Shown piece after piece: positions 1 to 11,748 of a stretch of DNA of 64,000 bases. Under the pieces are notes generated by a model that made no database searches, had not been told where the DNA came from, and worked only from the letters and a program-made list of their open reading frames with translations. This stretch comes from Pseudofabraea citricarpa. Lineage: Eukaryota > Ascomycota > Leotiomycetes > Helotiales > Dermateaceae. The stretch covers positions 930,001-994,000 of the forward strand of contig JAPWGK010000015.1 in NCBI GenBank assembly GCA_029641185.1. Reading direction: 5' to 3'. Each line of letters begins with the position of its first letter. The first letter of the stretch is position 1. The translations under genes and the position numbers were made by a program.

Positions 1-243
1 CTAATTCCTAATTAACTATTATTACCTCGAAATGCTGTATATACCTATTGTATACCATTATTTTGAGCTTATGAAATGATGAATACCTGTAGAATGCCCG
101 CCCCAAATCCCCCCCCTTTCTTAGCGAGCCCTTTGCGACTTAAGCGAACCATCCCAACTTTGTTCATCGCTCTTTCATCTTGCTCATAACTGACATCAAC
201 GGAGACCACCCAACTTTGTTAATCTGAAGAACTTACAAGGAAT

Positions 244-1407
244 ATGAATACTCTCAAACACGCAGCTGCTGGAGACGGAGAAGAGGTAAGTTGGGCAAAC
301 CATCTCTTGAAGTTAAACACTAACTCTAGAAAGAACGACTCTTATTGGAATGGTGATTCTACCTCTCCGACCTCCGATGAAACATATGTTACTGCGTGTA
401 CACATACTTCCAAACACACTTCTGTCTCTCTTCAAAGCAGCATAACTTCCGACAACTACTTTTCTGCTTGCGCTTCTCGGTCCGAAAGTAGCTCTATTTC
501 CATTACAAGCAATACTTCCTCTGAATCCTTTCCTGACTCATATGGAATCCCACTTGCGCCAAGCTGCATTGGCTCCGAAGAGCTATGTTACACGTATTCG
601 AAGTTTATCACTCCCCGGCTTGATGATGGTCCTCTCGATCTCCAGGTTGGGCTGTCAGAACTCCATGGGCTGGGAATTTTCACCACAAGAAGAATCACAA
701 AGGGTTGCGTTATTTTTTCGGAAAAGCCAGCGATCATAGTTTCGTCTCATAGGGGGAAAATCGACACACAGGAGCTACATCAAAAATTAGAACGCATGAA
801 CGAGCATCAGTCTGCGAGCTATCGAACTCTTTACCCACCAAACATTAGCAATGACGACGACTTGAACAGCCAACGCTTCAAGCTCAACTCATTCCGCCTA
901 ATCGGCATAATGCCCTATGAAACTCGTGCCCTGTTTTTTGGGGCTAGCAGACTTAATCATAGCCATGAACCGAACGCAGCTGTGACGTGGGACATCCCTT
1001 ATATGTCATTTCAAGCGCTCGAAGATATCGAGGCAGGCACAGAAATCACCATTGCGTATTGCTGTGTCAACAGTGGTGATCAAGGAACCATGGGGTTGGA
1101 ATATGGAGGGTTTTTGTGTGGATGCGACAAATGCTCTAGCATTTCTAACGACAGCAAAAGCTCTGTTCCAGAAGAAGACCAAGTTTGTGGCTGTTCTTTC
1201 TGTGACCGCAGTAATAGAGGCTTTATCTTTCATCCAGAAGCGCATGAGAATGTCGGCAATAATGAAAGTGATAGGTGCAGTGACGAGAGCGACGAGAATC
1301 TTGATGTTAGCTCTGACGACGAATATGACCCTACTGTTTGGGACTACGAAGAGGATGAGTATGAATTGATTGATGGTCAGGAAGACGGTTTGGGAAAGGA
1401 AGACTGA
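244..1407 (+). CDS. SET domain protein (putative lysine methyltransferase)
   Basis: Single-exon frame of 387 residues starting at the ATG at 244. The N-terminal ~115 residues are Ser/Thr-rich and look disordered. The SET domain spans about residues 125-300. It opens with a GLGIFTTRRI-like segment, continues with the NHS-containing substrate/cofactor motif (RLNHSHEPNAA, about 238-248) and the GTEITIAYC segment, and ends in a post-SET Cys cluster (CGCDKC). The C-terminal 70 residues are strongly acidic. The layout resembles the many fungal SET-5/SMYD-like proteins that methylate lysine on histones or other proteins; the substrate cannot be read from sequence. A GTAAGT lies at 286, just after codon 14, but the frame stays open through it, so I kept one exon. 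It could be a donor of an alternative transcript. Confidence 0.8.
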   Translation: MNTLKHAAAGDGEEVSWANHLLKLNTNSRKNDSYWNGDSTSPTSDETYVTACTHTSKHTSVSLQSSITSDNYFSACASRSESSSISITSNTSSESFPDSYGIPLAPSCIGSEELCYTYSKFITPRLDDGPLDLQVGLSELHGLGIFTTRRITKGCVIFSEKPAIIVSSHRGKIDTQELHQKLERMNEHQSASYRTLYPPNISNDDDLNSQRFKLNSFRLIGIMPYETRALFFGASRLNHSHEPNAAVTWDIPYMSFQALEDIEAGTEITIAYCCVNSGDQGTMGLEYGGFLCGCDKCSSISNDSKSSVPEEDQVCGCSFCDRSNRGFIFHPEAHENVGNNESDRCSDESDENLDVSSDDEYDPTVWDYEEDEYELIDGQEDGLGKED

Positions 1408-1726
1408 TGAAGGTGACAAGAAAGGATATGCCAAAGATACTCAGGTAAAAGGATCTGGTGCATAAAGCCATGGTGATACTCATATAGTGCACATGGAAGG
1501 ACATCACAGGAAGTCTGGTGCTCTTTCATTCGCCAGATAGATATGGTGGTTGCCTGGCTGCTCTTTCCCAAAGGATCAGATAGCCTACCACTCAGAATCA
1601 GAACATGCGATCATCACTTGCTTTCTTTCCCCTCGATTATTTTCTAAACACATTGAATCATTCATTCACAACCCCATATTTAACATAAAACCTTCATTTT
1701 TACTGCTATCGCCCTCGCGATTAATC
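1408..1726. other. Intergenic spacer between the SET gene and the acidic-protein gene
   Basis: About 320 bp holding the 3' end of the SET gene and the leader of the next gene. I see no coding or structural signal. Confidence 0.6.
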
Positions 1727-2617
1727 ATGGACCACCACAAGAATATGCGTAATGTCTTCGGCGAAAATCTACAAGATGTCTCGAAGGCTGAAGACCTAGA
1801 CCTGGACCTAGGTTTGGAACTTCACAGCTCAAAGCAAGATAACCAGGCTATGGAGTCTCTTGATGAGAGGTGTAGAGTTGCCAACCTAGAAGAAGAGAAG
1901 GACCTTGCCAAGGATGGCCAAGATGACGATAAGAAGAAAGAGGATGAGAAGGATGGCGACAAGGAAGTATCGAGTAATGATGGAGATAAACAGGAAGATA
2001 CAGGAAAGAAGGAGAACAAACCTGCAAGTCCAAAGAAAAGAAGTCCAAAGGAAAGAAGCCCCGAGGAGATAAGGCAGCTGGAGGAGTTGCTGATTCTCAC
2101 TGCTGGATGGAAGGATACACTTGCTGAGAATTCTGGGGAGAGCAAAGAAGCCACCGAGAGCAAAAGTCCAGTAGTTGACGATCTTCCTGAATTGGTATGT
2201 TGGCAATTCGACATCTTCTTTCCTGGAACGGCGTCCTTCGCCTTACATGTTCTTCTCTTGGAATATTTCTAACAGGATACCTAGGCTCTTAATTCTAAAT
2301 CCCAAGAACCAAGTACACCACCGAACAGAAGTCCTAAACGCAAAGCCGACGAAGCTTTCCTAGAACACACTTTGCCATACCGACACAAATCAACCAAGGC
2401 TATAGCGACAACTTCCCCCCAAGCCATAAGTTCCCTAGAAGATATAGGTTATCTAGAAGACACAAGCTTCTTAGGAGACACAAATTCTTTAGAAGATGAA
2501 GACTTCCCAAGGGAAACAACGGCCCCAGATAATTTGTCAGCCGAAACATCTCCTACGAGGCTGCCAAAAGAAAGGTCGGGCAATACATCTCGCACCAAAG
2601 ATCACCGTGAAATTTGA
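1727..2617 (+). CDS. Hypothetical acidic, low-complexity protein (spliced)
   Basis: Not recognised. I propose two exons, 1727-2194 and 2285-2617, with a GTATGT donor and a CTAG acceptor. The earlier AACAG acceptor at 2275 would run into an immediate in-frame TAG, whereas using AG at 2283-2284 keeps 110 further codons open. The predicted 266 residues start MDHHKNMRNVF. They carry a long Lys/Asp/Glu-rich central tract (about residues 45-110) with SPKKRSPKERSPEE-like Ser-Pro repeats, then a second exon with repeated LED/LGD motifs. No domain is visible and the protein is probably disordered and nuclear-like. The 3' end is uncertain: two other frames stay open beyond 2560, so a third exon or a frameshift is possible. 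Confidence 0.5.
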
Positions 2618-3254
2618 GATTGAAATCTCGCCACGGAAGGGAATTCCATGCGTTTGGAGAGCCTGTTGAATTATTACGGTCTATGGAATCTGTGAGAGCC
2701 TGTGAAGAAAAGCTGTTTTGGGAGACTGGATGGAGTGTTATTTCCATCTGGACTCACACTTGCTGGTGCTTTGATGTTGATTTTGAAAGCACGTATATAT
2801 CTTAACAAATGAAACTTCAAAAGTAACATGGATTCTGTGGTGATTTAACTCCTAGTGACTTTGGCGATCATCTTTGACCATGATCGTCAGATCCCGAGCA
2901 TTAAGAATTAAGTAAGGAACAAGTCCTACCTTATCTTCTAGTCTCAAATGCCGGTCTCTTTCCCTGTTTAAAAGTCTCCTCTCTTCCTTTCTTCCTCTAA
3001 TCAACCTAGAGACAATAGCTTTCTGGCCATCTTAGCGAGCATAGACCTTCATGCATATGAGCAGTCAGTTCTCCGACTTTCACGAAACACCTTAGGGGGC
3101 CTCTACCAAAGAATTTCCGTGGCTTTGATATATACTATCTCTGTCGTTTTAAACCCCGGTTGTCAACTCAAACCCGGTTGTCATTCGCTATGAATTCTTA
3201 AACTTCAAGTCTAGATTTCCATCTGGCAGGTTCTTCTAGTTAAGGGCTTAGGGC

Positions 3255-3918
3255 GTAGCGATTCAGAACACAATCAACAGTTCTATCTCCGGTGATGTTT
3301 GCGCTTCGGTTCACGTTCCCGTTTTGGTTTTGGTTTTGGTTAATGTTCTTGTTTTGATTTACGTTCTCGTTTTGTTCACATTCTCGTTCTGTTCATATTC
3401 TCGTTCTATTCACATTCTCGTTTTGTTCAAGTTCTTGTTTTGTTCATATTCTCGTTTTGTTCATATTCTTGTTTTATTCAAGTTCTTGTTTTATTCATAT
3501 TCTCGTTTTGTTCATATTCTTGTTTTATTCAAGTTCTTGTTTTATTCATATTCTTATTTTGGTTTATATTCTTATTTTGGTTTATATTCTCATTTTAGTT
3601 TACGTTCTCATTTTGGTTTACGTTCTCGTTTTGGTTTACGTTCTCGTTTTGTTTATATTCTTGTTTTGTTTATATTTTAGTTTTATCTTGAAGGATTATA
3701 TACTTATAGATAATTACTAGCTAGATATAAGTAGCTTTTATATTCCTAATACCTATCTAGTAAAAGCTAGTATTTACAAAGGAAGTCGATTATATTATCG
3801 ATAAGAAAAAGAAATAAAAGGTTATTAGAAGAGTATAATAAATACAAATAGGATATAAAGCCTGCCTTACCAAGTCTAGTTGATAAGGAAGGTTATATTA
3901 CTTAAGATGAATCGCTAC
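3255..3918. mobile_element. Possible degenerate element with 11-bp inverted ends
   Basis: GTAGCGATTCA at 3255-3265 recurs as its reverse complement TGAATCGCTAC at 3908-3918. The two copies enclose the minisatellite and the AT-rich tract. No transposase frame and no clear target-site duplication are visible, so this is only a candidate MITE-like or otherwise decayed element. Confidence 0.3.
3308..3680. repeat. Minisatellite, 17-18 bp degenerate unit
   Basis: About twenty head-to-tail copies of a pyrimidine-rich unit close to TTCATATTCTCGTTTTG, with C/T and A/G differences between copies. The period is 17 bp in the first two thirds and 18 bp (an extra G) towards the end. The repeat creates an open frame of F/L/Y/S repeats that is not a credible protein. 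Confidence 0.9.
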
Positions 3919-6900
3919 CTGTGGTTCATCAAATATAAGGGGGTGTAAGGGGAGGGGAAACCAACTGCGGTGGATATTCTGAGAAGCTCAAGTTGAGCGA
4001 AGAAAGAGACTACCCCAGAGCCAGTTGTAGCTTAATAATCTCCAGCAACAAAAACATTGTCTCTAGATGCGCAATTCTTAATCCTGGTGCCATGAGTAGA
4101 ACCAAAAACCCTTTGACATCTCTAATAATCCGTGACATGCATCCAACCCCATTGAGCTAGATGCATGCCTTCTGGCATACAAACATCTAAATGAAACTTG
4201 CAGCTCCGAGGACTTGAAACCCATCATTCTCTCGTCGTCTCCTTTAACGCCAACGTCAGGCCCTTGGTGCAGAAGATCCCTGGATTATGTAATGCTCGAA
4301 CATACAGCGTATGAGCTGCGCTGCATTTGTTTTCTGCTGGCTTCTCGTTACACAAGTACCGGATCAATGTCCTCAATCGATACTAGTGAGGCTTGATATG
4401 CAAGATAAGTTTTCACTGGGGTCGATGGCGCCGGTGATGGCATTTCCATTGGAAAGCCCTGGCAATGAGATTGTGCTAACGCAAATAGCATCTGCTAGCG
4501 CCTAGGACCATCAAAGGCAGCAACGAATTAAACAGGGCGATGGAAATGACGGATAATAGTCCCTTTCTTGAATAACCTAACACACATTCATGTCTGTTTG
4601 TAAAGAGCCAGAACTAGCAAGGCCCTGATTGAAATAAAATCTAGTTTAAGGAACCTTAGGAGGAAAAGCCCACCAAACGTTGATTTTCAAGGATAAGGCC
4701 ACAAACCAGCAAATGTTTCTTCTTTAGATAGCAAACCAGCAGACCCTTAAGACCTGGTGGAACCTGAGTCTAGGCAAAAGCTTCAGAAGAGAAGTTACAC
4801 GCCCGAGAAAGGATGAGATCAACCATGTTGCAAATGCCAAAACTGCTTCACTACCAAACCATAACTTACTAACGCTTAATATTCCACAATAATATGCAAT
4901 TATGGATGACAGCTCGTAGCAAAGTTATTATGCTATTGAACCAGCAAGTAATCATGTTTATCATGCGACTGTTAGATTAACTTTCGTTTTTAACCTTAGA
5001 AACATATAAAGACTTTGACGGCTGCTGCTCGTTTCGAAGAGCACACTTGACATGGTATATAGGCTCAAATACTACTATGCAATCTCTAGTAGTGATTATA
5101 TAGCACATTCGTTGTCCTTGTGAGCATTATATAACACTAGGTGAAAACCGAAATATGTGGCTGGCGAGATCGAACTTCTCTCCACTGAAATGGCCGGGTG
5201 GGTGTCGTGAGAAGTGATTGCGATCGGATTTTAACAGTTTGGACACCAATTTGTATTATTAGCAGTTTTTATAGTTTTGAGTTGTTGGAGGTACAATATT
5301 AGAAAAGCGACACTTGGCGGTTTTACCTACTAATTCACGATGGCCCAAGCAACTGCCTGCAGCATAACTTAGTTTAGATTGAGTTGTCATTTCTGAGCGC
5401 AAAGAGGAGAAATTGTCCTGCTCTTTTCTCGCTCCAGCTAAGTACCTAGGTACCGTAAACGTCCGAACCCCGTAAGGTACAAAGTGGAGAAGCAATCAAC
5501 GTGCTCCACAGATTTGCAGGAGGAAAGGAATCAATTCCTAGATCTTGGCGCAGAAAACTTGGGGGAAAGCCTGTATTTTTGTACAGTATCCATCAACAAT
5601 CACCCCATTCAAAGTTCAAGAGATTGATCGGCCGCCATGGCATTGCTTGTCCTTGGATACAGGAGAAATCTCCTCGTAGCGGAACCCGTAAGGCCCTGCT
5701 GACAAGAGCTTGTCGGTCTTGTCGTCCGAAGTCATCCCTTGGCAGGACATAGGGCTGGTTTCAAGGTCTGAGCATTGAAACTTGCAATCAGAATCAAGAG
5801 GATAATTATGGCCCTTCAGACAATCCTCAAACCCCTTCCCATCAAGAAATGGATGGGTGGGCGCTTGCTTTCTTTTTCTTCCATTGTTGAAGCCAAGGAG
5901 CGCGACCAAGAAGCTGGCATGTGGCGATTGCTTTCCCCCAATATAAATCTCGCATGAGCAGAGGACCAGAGCACAGCAATTGATCCACCACTGCAGGTTC
6001 GAGGCTTGATTCTGTCACACGGAGGCTGTTAGTTTGAAAGGCGTCCTGTCATCCTGAAGGTTGGATTAGAGAATGCTTGTCGATCACGCGGCACACACGT
6101 TATGAGGCTGCATCTAGCCCAGTCAAGAACGTCTTTGTCGAGGAATGGCCGCAAGAGCGAAAGAGCTAGAGAGGTTGATCGAGATACGTTTCCAGCAATA
6201 AGCTTAAAGTAACTCCAGGACAAGGTATTCCCGTTCCCGCCTCACTAGCATCAGCACGAAACTGCCCTGATGAATCTTCAGATGGATGGGTTGTTGTTTC
6301 CTGGCTGGCTAGCTGGCTGGCTGGCTGGCTTCACGATAGCTGTTCTGTGGATACGGTACGGTACGGTAGCGGAGGAACTCTCTCTCCATCTCTCTGGACT
6401 TGCGACTCGCTCTGGGGGTCTTGCTCTTGCGTCCCGGTGTTGTGGTGTTGTTGTCTCCCCCTGGCCATGCGACAACCTCAGTGCTGTAAGTGCCTCACAG
6501 ACCGATTCCTTTCCATCACCAGACGCCATCTGTCGGATCAGCAGGACCCGGCCGGCTCTAGCCACAAACAGACGGGCGTCCATCCACTCTGATGGATCGT
6601 GTCACCAATTGCGCATTGTTGAAAGAATGTTGAAGGTCGCAGGTCGCAGCTGACATTTGCTGCTCTGGGTTTACGGTATTGTTGGCGTCGCAAGCTTGTT
6701 GATCGGCAGACGGATCGTCGTGCCGCTACTCTTCGAGGATAACTTCGAGTGTCCAGTATCCACAACCCAGAACCTATAACCCATTACCCACTTCCCAAGG
6801 TACCACCAGCCAGATCACGACGCTATTAGACATGTGGGTTGGGGAACACAGCAAACATTCCGTCTCTCGTCTTCTACTTCTCCCTTAATCGCATTGCTCA

Positions 6901-7168
6901 GTCATAATATGTTATGGCCCAGGTCCGAGGACACCGTCATCACTCTTCTGCCTGCTGATAATCCTCCACGGACTTGCTGAGTCCGTCGACTTATCTCCAG
7001 GTCATACCCTCCTGACAATACTGGCAAGACTCGGAGCCTTGATACCCACCCGGATACCCTTAAGCAGCGCTTCCGTCTCCAAAGATTTATCTTGCGCACT
7101 TCCCCTCGTACCGCCAGCATAGAATCCGTCTCGCACAGCCCTGCTGCCCATATCTAGACCCAACAGCC

Positions 7169-8392
7169 ATGGCCGAGTCGATACCATTGCTCCAAGAAAA
7201 GATGGAGCTCCCAATACGTAATTCTCCCAACTCCGGCGACGATGCGTTGATCCTGATGCTGATATCTCCCCAGCCCCATTCCCATTTACCAAACGAGTAC
7301 GAGATGGCCGGCGGTTGCCCCAAGCCATTGCGCACCGAGGATACAAGGCTGCATACCCCGAGAACACGATGGGGGCATTCAGAGGTGCTGTAGAGGTTGG
7401 AGCGCATGCTATAGAAACAGATCTTCACATCACCAGAGACGGCATAATTGTACTTTCTCATGTAAGAACAAGAAAATTGCAAGTGATGTGCACACCAAGC
7501 TTACCCGTAACAGGATGCAACTCTCAAAAGGTGTTTTGGTAAAGAGGATAAAGTGGTAGACTGCGACTGGAGTTATATCAAGACATTGAAGACTTTGCAA
7601 GCACCTCACGAACCCATGCCAACGTTCAGAGAATTACTAGAATATCTGACCACGCCTGGCTTGGAGGATATCTGGCTTCTCCTAGACATAAAGGTATACC
7701 TTGTCCGTCCTAGAGGAGAGATTTTTATCTGACCTGCGCAGCTCGATAATGACCCAGAATACATAATGCAGTTATTAACATCGACGCTGGCTGAAGTTCA
7801 ACCGTCACGACCATGGAATCAACGAATACTCCTGGGCTGCTGGGCAGTAAGTTATCCGTCCCCTGTGCATGTCAAAGTATCGTGCTTAGATGTCTAGGCA
7901 AAATACATTCCTTTATGTGATAGATATCTTCCTGGTTACCAGATTGTGTTTATCGGGTGGAGCATACCATATGCTCGAAAACTTTTAAAGGTTCCTGGTG
8001 TGTGCTTCAATATGATGCAACAAGTGCTGTTAGGCCCAAGTGGGAAGTCATTCATGCGTGAAGTAAAAAAAGCCAAACGGCCACTCTTTGTGTGGACTGT
8101 TAATAAAGTAGACTGGATGAAATGGAGCATTAAGAATGAGGTAGATGGAGTCATCACAGATGATCCAAAGAAGTACTTGGAGATTTGCAAGGAGTATGAC
8201 GGAGGAGAGCTACATGTGTCCATGGGACTCTGGTGGACGGCAGTCTGGATCAACATCTTGACTATTGTAGGAGGAGTACTCTTCAGAGCTAGATTTGGTT
8301 CAGATGTCAATGTTGAAGTCGTGCGCAAGAGGCTGCAGGAAAGCAGAAGCGAGGCATCTGGGATATATGGGGATATTGGCGATGCCATGTAG
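7169..8392 (+). CDS. Glycerophosphodiester phosphodiesterase (Pgc1-like), C-terminal membrane anchor
   Basis: Five exons: 7169-7217, 7274-7461, 7514-7693, 7742-7846 and 7898-8392, giving 338 residues. The GDPD fold starts with IAHRGYKAAYPENT (HRG and PENT motifs, about residues 31-44), followed by ETDLHITRDG (the E-x-D metal ligands) and LSHDATLKR. It ends with FVWTVN and the VDGVITDDP motif. This family hydrolyses glycerophosphodiesters or phosphatidylglycerol using a divalent metal. In yeast, Pgc1 degrades phosphatidylglycerol and is tail-anchored. Here WTAVWINILTIVGGVLF near residues 283-299 is a single hydrophobic segment in the same place, supporting a Pgc1-type lipid phosphodiesterase. 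All junctions use GT/AG and keep frame; the first exon codes for only 16 residues. Confidence 0.85.
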
Positions 8393-8605
8393 ACTTATCT
8401 AATGGCTGCTTCGGGCGGATTTACAATTATCAGGAGCGTTCTATGGAAAAACACGGTGCGTGTCGGACGAGATATATTTCCTCTTGAGGCTATTCACCCC
8501 AAAAAAAAACATCAACGCGTCTTCGTCCACCCGACGCCATCCGATCGATCTCAACACCTACGTCCAACACAACAACCAAAGAACAATCACCCTCGATAAT
8601 GCATC

Positions 8606-9427
8606 ATGAATCGTCAAGCTCCCGCCACGCCTAACGACTACTGCTGCAAGGTCGTCACAAACCATGTACGCTGTGGACATACTGATATCCAACCGTACTA
8701 CTGCCCAACTGCGCAAGTGCAGATCGAGCAGGAAGCGAGAGCAGCCCAAGGAGCGAAGAGTACTGCAGACCTTCATGCCCCTCCCCCAAGAAAATGCATG
8801 CAGTACGACCGATACTACACGGTGCCAACCCTTTGTCCTGAGTGCACTGAGAAAGAGGCGTCCGGAAAGAAAAAGCAACGCGTTCGATTGGGCCGTAGGG
8901 GCACATGGGATGACATCGTTGCCAAAGGAAAGGAAGCAATTCAGGGTGTCCTAAGAAAAAGCGATCCCAACCCGCAACAAACTCCTCCATCCGATCTTAG
9001 CTATCTTACGCCGCCACAACAGTCTCCCGAGCAGCAGAGTCCGTCATCAGTCTACTCCCGCAGTATTAGTGGAAACCCATACCCTGGATCGTATGAGTCC
9101 TCTCCTTCTACCGACCACTTGACCGCGTCTCCTTTTTCACGGCCACCAGCAAGACACGGCAATTACACCCTGGTAGGACAGGATTCGGCTTCACTCGGTG
9201 GTTCACAGGACAACTCCACTTCCCCCTCTGCTAATCCATCACATATCCCCATCACCAGCAATGATCTAGCACGGCTATATCAATCTGATCTTGGCAATCA
9301 CCCCCAGGTTCAATTTAACACTGGAATGACTCATTTGAACGGTATATGGGTCGATGATGAGGTCCTGAAGAGCTATGAACAGTGGAAGCGTGCAAAGGAG
9401 GCTAGCAAGAACGACAGCAATATGTGA
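8606..9427 (+). CDS. Hypothetical fungal protein with Cys-rich N-terminus
   Basis: Single exon, 273 residues, starting at the ATG at 8606; an out-of-frame ATG lies at 8599. The first 90 residues hold spaced Cys/His (DYCCKVV, HVRCGHTD, YYCP, RKCMQ, LCPEC), a pattern seen in many small fungal proteins of unknown function, possibly metal-binding. A basic patch follows (KKKQRVRLGRRG), then a Ser/Pro/Gln-rich tail that should be disordered. The last residues, about 248-268 (WVDDEVLKSYEQWKRAKE), look helical. I recognise no enzymatic domain. An ACGCGT element sits 91 bp upstream of the start. Confidence 0.7.
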   Translation: MNRQAPATPNDYCCKVVTNHVRCGHTDIQPYYCPTAQVQIEQEARAAQGAKSTADLHAPPPRKCMQYDRYYTVPTLCPECTEKEASGKKKQRVRLGRRGTWDDIVAKGKEAIQGVLRKSDPNPQQTPPSDLSYLTPPQQSPEQQSPSSVYSRSISGNPYPGSYESSPSTDHLTASPFSRPPARHGNYTLVGQDSASLGGSQDNSTSPSANPSHIPITSNDLARLYQSDLGNHPQVQFNTGMTHLNGIWVDDEVLKSYEQWKRAKEASKNDSNM

Positions 9428-10426
9428 TCGGGAATCGAATGGGGATTGTATCATGTGGTTTCATCGATGCATAGGCTTGTTTTTCGAAGTTGCTGGGGAA
9501 AGGTTCTGGGTTAGAATGAATTGTCCACAGAGCAATGCTTTGCGTGGCTGCAGTTTGTTGCCTCTCCGCGTTGATGGTTAAGGGGTGAGAAGTATTCTGC
9601 GATTTCCAGAACTCAAGAGTCGAATTCAGAGAGCAATAAAATCTGCGCGAATACTTTACTTCTTCTCAAGTGAATCCCAATTCCCATGCATTTGAATCTG
9701 TACATCCAACACACTAAGTTGCTAAGTCACAATGCAAGATATGGCAACTGCAACTACTTGATGTCGCTCGCTTGGCTTACCGATTTCGCTTTGCGCGGCT
9801 GTGATCCCGACCTTGAGAAAGCCGAAGCTATTGACCAACTAAGAGGCTCTCTTGCTCAAGCACCCTGACCTCTATTGCCAATATTATTCTCTTGCTCGCC
9901 GAATACGGCCCACGAGTCATATGACCCTAGTGTTACTTTATCCGTCCGCAGACTACGTGCAGCTACCGGTATCCTGAACTTACAGCTGACTCAGGCATGA
10001 GACGTGCCAAATGCCAACTCCAATTGCCAGCTTACCATTTCCAGTATGAATAGCTGCGATCTTTGGTATCTGTTCCTGGTAAAGCCTCGGTACTCCGGAG
10101 GCCATTTCTAGGTATTTGTATTCTCGCAAGAGTAGCTCCGTACAGCTATTTAATTCGTCACATCCTTGCTTGATCCTGGTTGATGTTGCATCAGCTACTG
10201 ACACGTGAATACCCCAGACTCTCCACACTAGCGCAACCTCGGCGCTTTTCACATGTATCTCCATCTACTCCTCGCATCATTCAAATATCCAACCGTCATC
10301 CTCTCTGGAGAAAGTCTTGCATAGATCCTCACATATTTGCCTTGCGATAGACTTTAGTACCGAGCCATTCCAGCGACATTCTACTTCACCAAACCTTAGC
10401 TACCTCATTTCTCCAATATACCCAAT
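9428..10426. other. Intergenic region
   Basis: About 1 kb holding the 3' flank of the Cys-rich gene and the SCP2 promoter. The short frames on either strand lack protein-like character, and I see no RNA gene. Confidence 0.6.
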
Positions 10427-10984
10427 ATGTCTCTCAAGAACCGTGAGTATGATTCCTTGAAATGCGCATCACAGATGCTAACGTGCGAGCAGCTGCATTC
10501 CCTTCGTCCGCGGCCTTTGATGCCATCAATAACGTCCTCAAATCCTCTGATGCCGAGCGCAAAGATGCGATCAAGAAGGGACAAGCCGTGTTCGCATTTA
10601 CGTTGAAGAACAAAGCCGGAGAAACCGAGAGCTGGCACATCGACCTCAAGCAGAAAGGCGAGGTTGCAAAGGGCCCTGGAGAGAACGCAACCGGTATGTA
10701 ATTCCCGATTCAGCGATTCAGATAAAAACTGCTTTGCGACCCGAGTGGAAGCTGTTCGAATCCTCGTCTCCTAGCACTGACACGTTCGGAGTAAAATGAG
10801 CTGACATTTATTGTCTACAGTCACCCTTTCATTATCAGACGACGACTTCGCAAAGCTTGTTTCAGGGAAGGCAAATGCACAGAATCTGTTCATGTCAGGC
10901 AAACTGAAGGTCAAGGGAGATGTGATGAAGGCTACCAAGATGGAACCAATCCTCAAGAAGGCACAAACAAAGGCCAAGCTATAG
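10427..10984 (+). CDS. Sterol carrier protein 2 (SCP2 domain), peroxisomal
   Basis: Three exons: 10427-10442 (only 16 nt), 10493-10693 and 10821-10984, giving 126 residues. The product reads MSLKNPAFPSSAAFDAI, then the SCP2 fold: AVFAFTLKNKAGETESWHIDLK, GEVAKGPGENATVTLSLSDDDF, and a GKANAQNLFMSGKLKVKGDV helix/strand ending. The length is that of stand-alone fungal SCP2 proteins. It ends in AKL, a canonical peroxisomal targeting signal type 1, the same ending as the vertebrate SCP2. The family binds fatty acids, acyl-CoA and sterols and supports peroxisomal beta-oxidation. Splice junctions are certain because the conserved ATVTLSLSDDDF run is only restored by joining 10693 to 10821. Confidence 0.93.
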
Positions 10985-11748
10985 AAAGCGACCTGGCGGT
11001 ACTGTATAACATAACGAACTGATTGGCCTCTTTTTGGAACCCTTGTATCATCCTACTTTGACTTTCCTGACACTTCCCAAATTATTCGTTGTTATGTGGT
11101 GCTGATATTGCCCGGGTGATCGCCATAATATGATGACTTATTTACCTTCACATATTCCCACGAGTGACTTCTAGAAAGTGGTATAGATGTCGATTTCTGA
11201 TATGGGAATTTTATTATACGTCAAAGAAGATGCTCGCATCTAGATAGTGTCTCTCTCCCGCTCGATAAGCTGCTTGCCATACTCTACGCTTTCGTCCGCC
11301 GAGCAGGAAGGTAGTAACCAACCGCATTCCTTTGTTTTGATCGTCACGTGACGCGCGTTCATTTTGGTCAGGTCGTCGTCTCATCGAAAATATTGAAGCT
11401 GTCAGGGATTGATCCATATGTCCATCAACACGATCTAAACTCCGAACAACAGAACGCGACCTTCGTCTCGAGCATTCTAGATTCCCTCGAAATGCGATAC
11501 GAATAAGCAAATTCCGAGCCGTTCAGTTGTTCATCCTCTCTCTCACCACGCCTGATGCGCACCTCGTAGCTTTTCTCGCGGTCATCTTCGAATCCTCGAG
11601 TCAACATTTACTCTAGACTCTCTACTCTTCAACGACGCCTATTGTCCCGCGTGCTTCGTCGCGGTTACAATACCAACGCCAACGACAATATCACAATCTT
11701 ACCGCGGTCAACAGTAGGAAGAGGGCGCTGTATCTGCCGCCTACTTAA
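10985..11748. other. Intergenic region and leader of the nucleoporin gene
   Basis: Contains the SCP2 3' end and the promoter and long leader of the Nup2-type gene. No supported gene. Confidence 0.6.

Larger units (their letters stand above)
2618..7168. other. Gene-poor, partly AT-rich region
   Basis: No gene I can support. It holds the minisatellite at 3308-3680 and a very AT-rich tract at about 3680-3900 with many TA-rich words, as in decayed or RIP-affected repeats. It also has scattered short frames without recognisable protein character and a (CTGG)n stretch near 6302-6332. The last ~300 bp are the promoter of the glycerophosphodiesterase gene. Confidence 0.6.

Noticed and set aside
3324..3720. 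Overlapping frames rich in F, L, Y, S and V
   Set aside because: Products of reading the 17-18 bp minisatellite; no gene structure or family resemblance.
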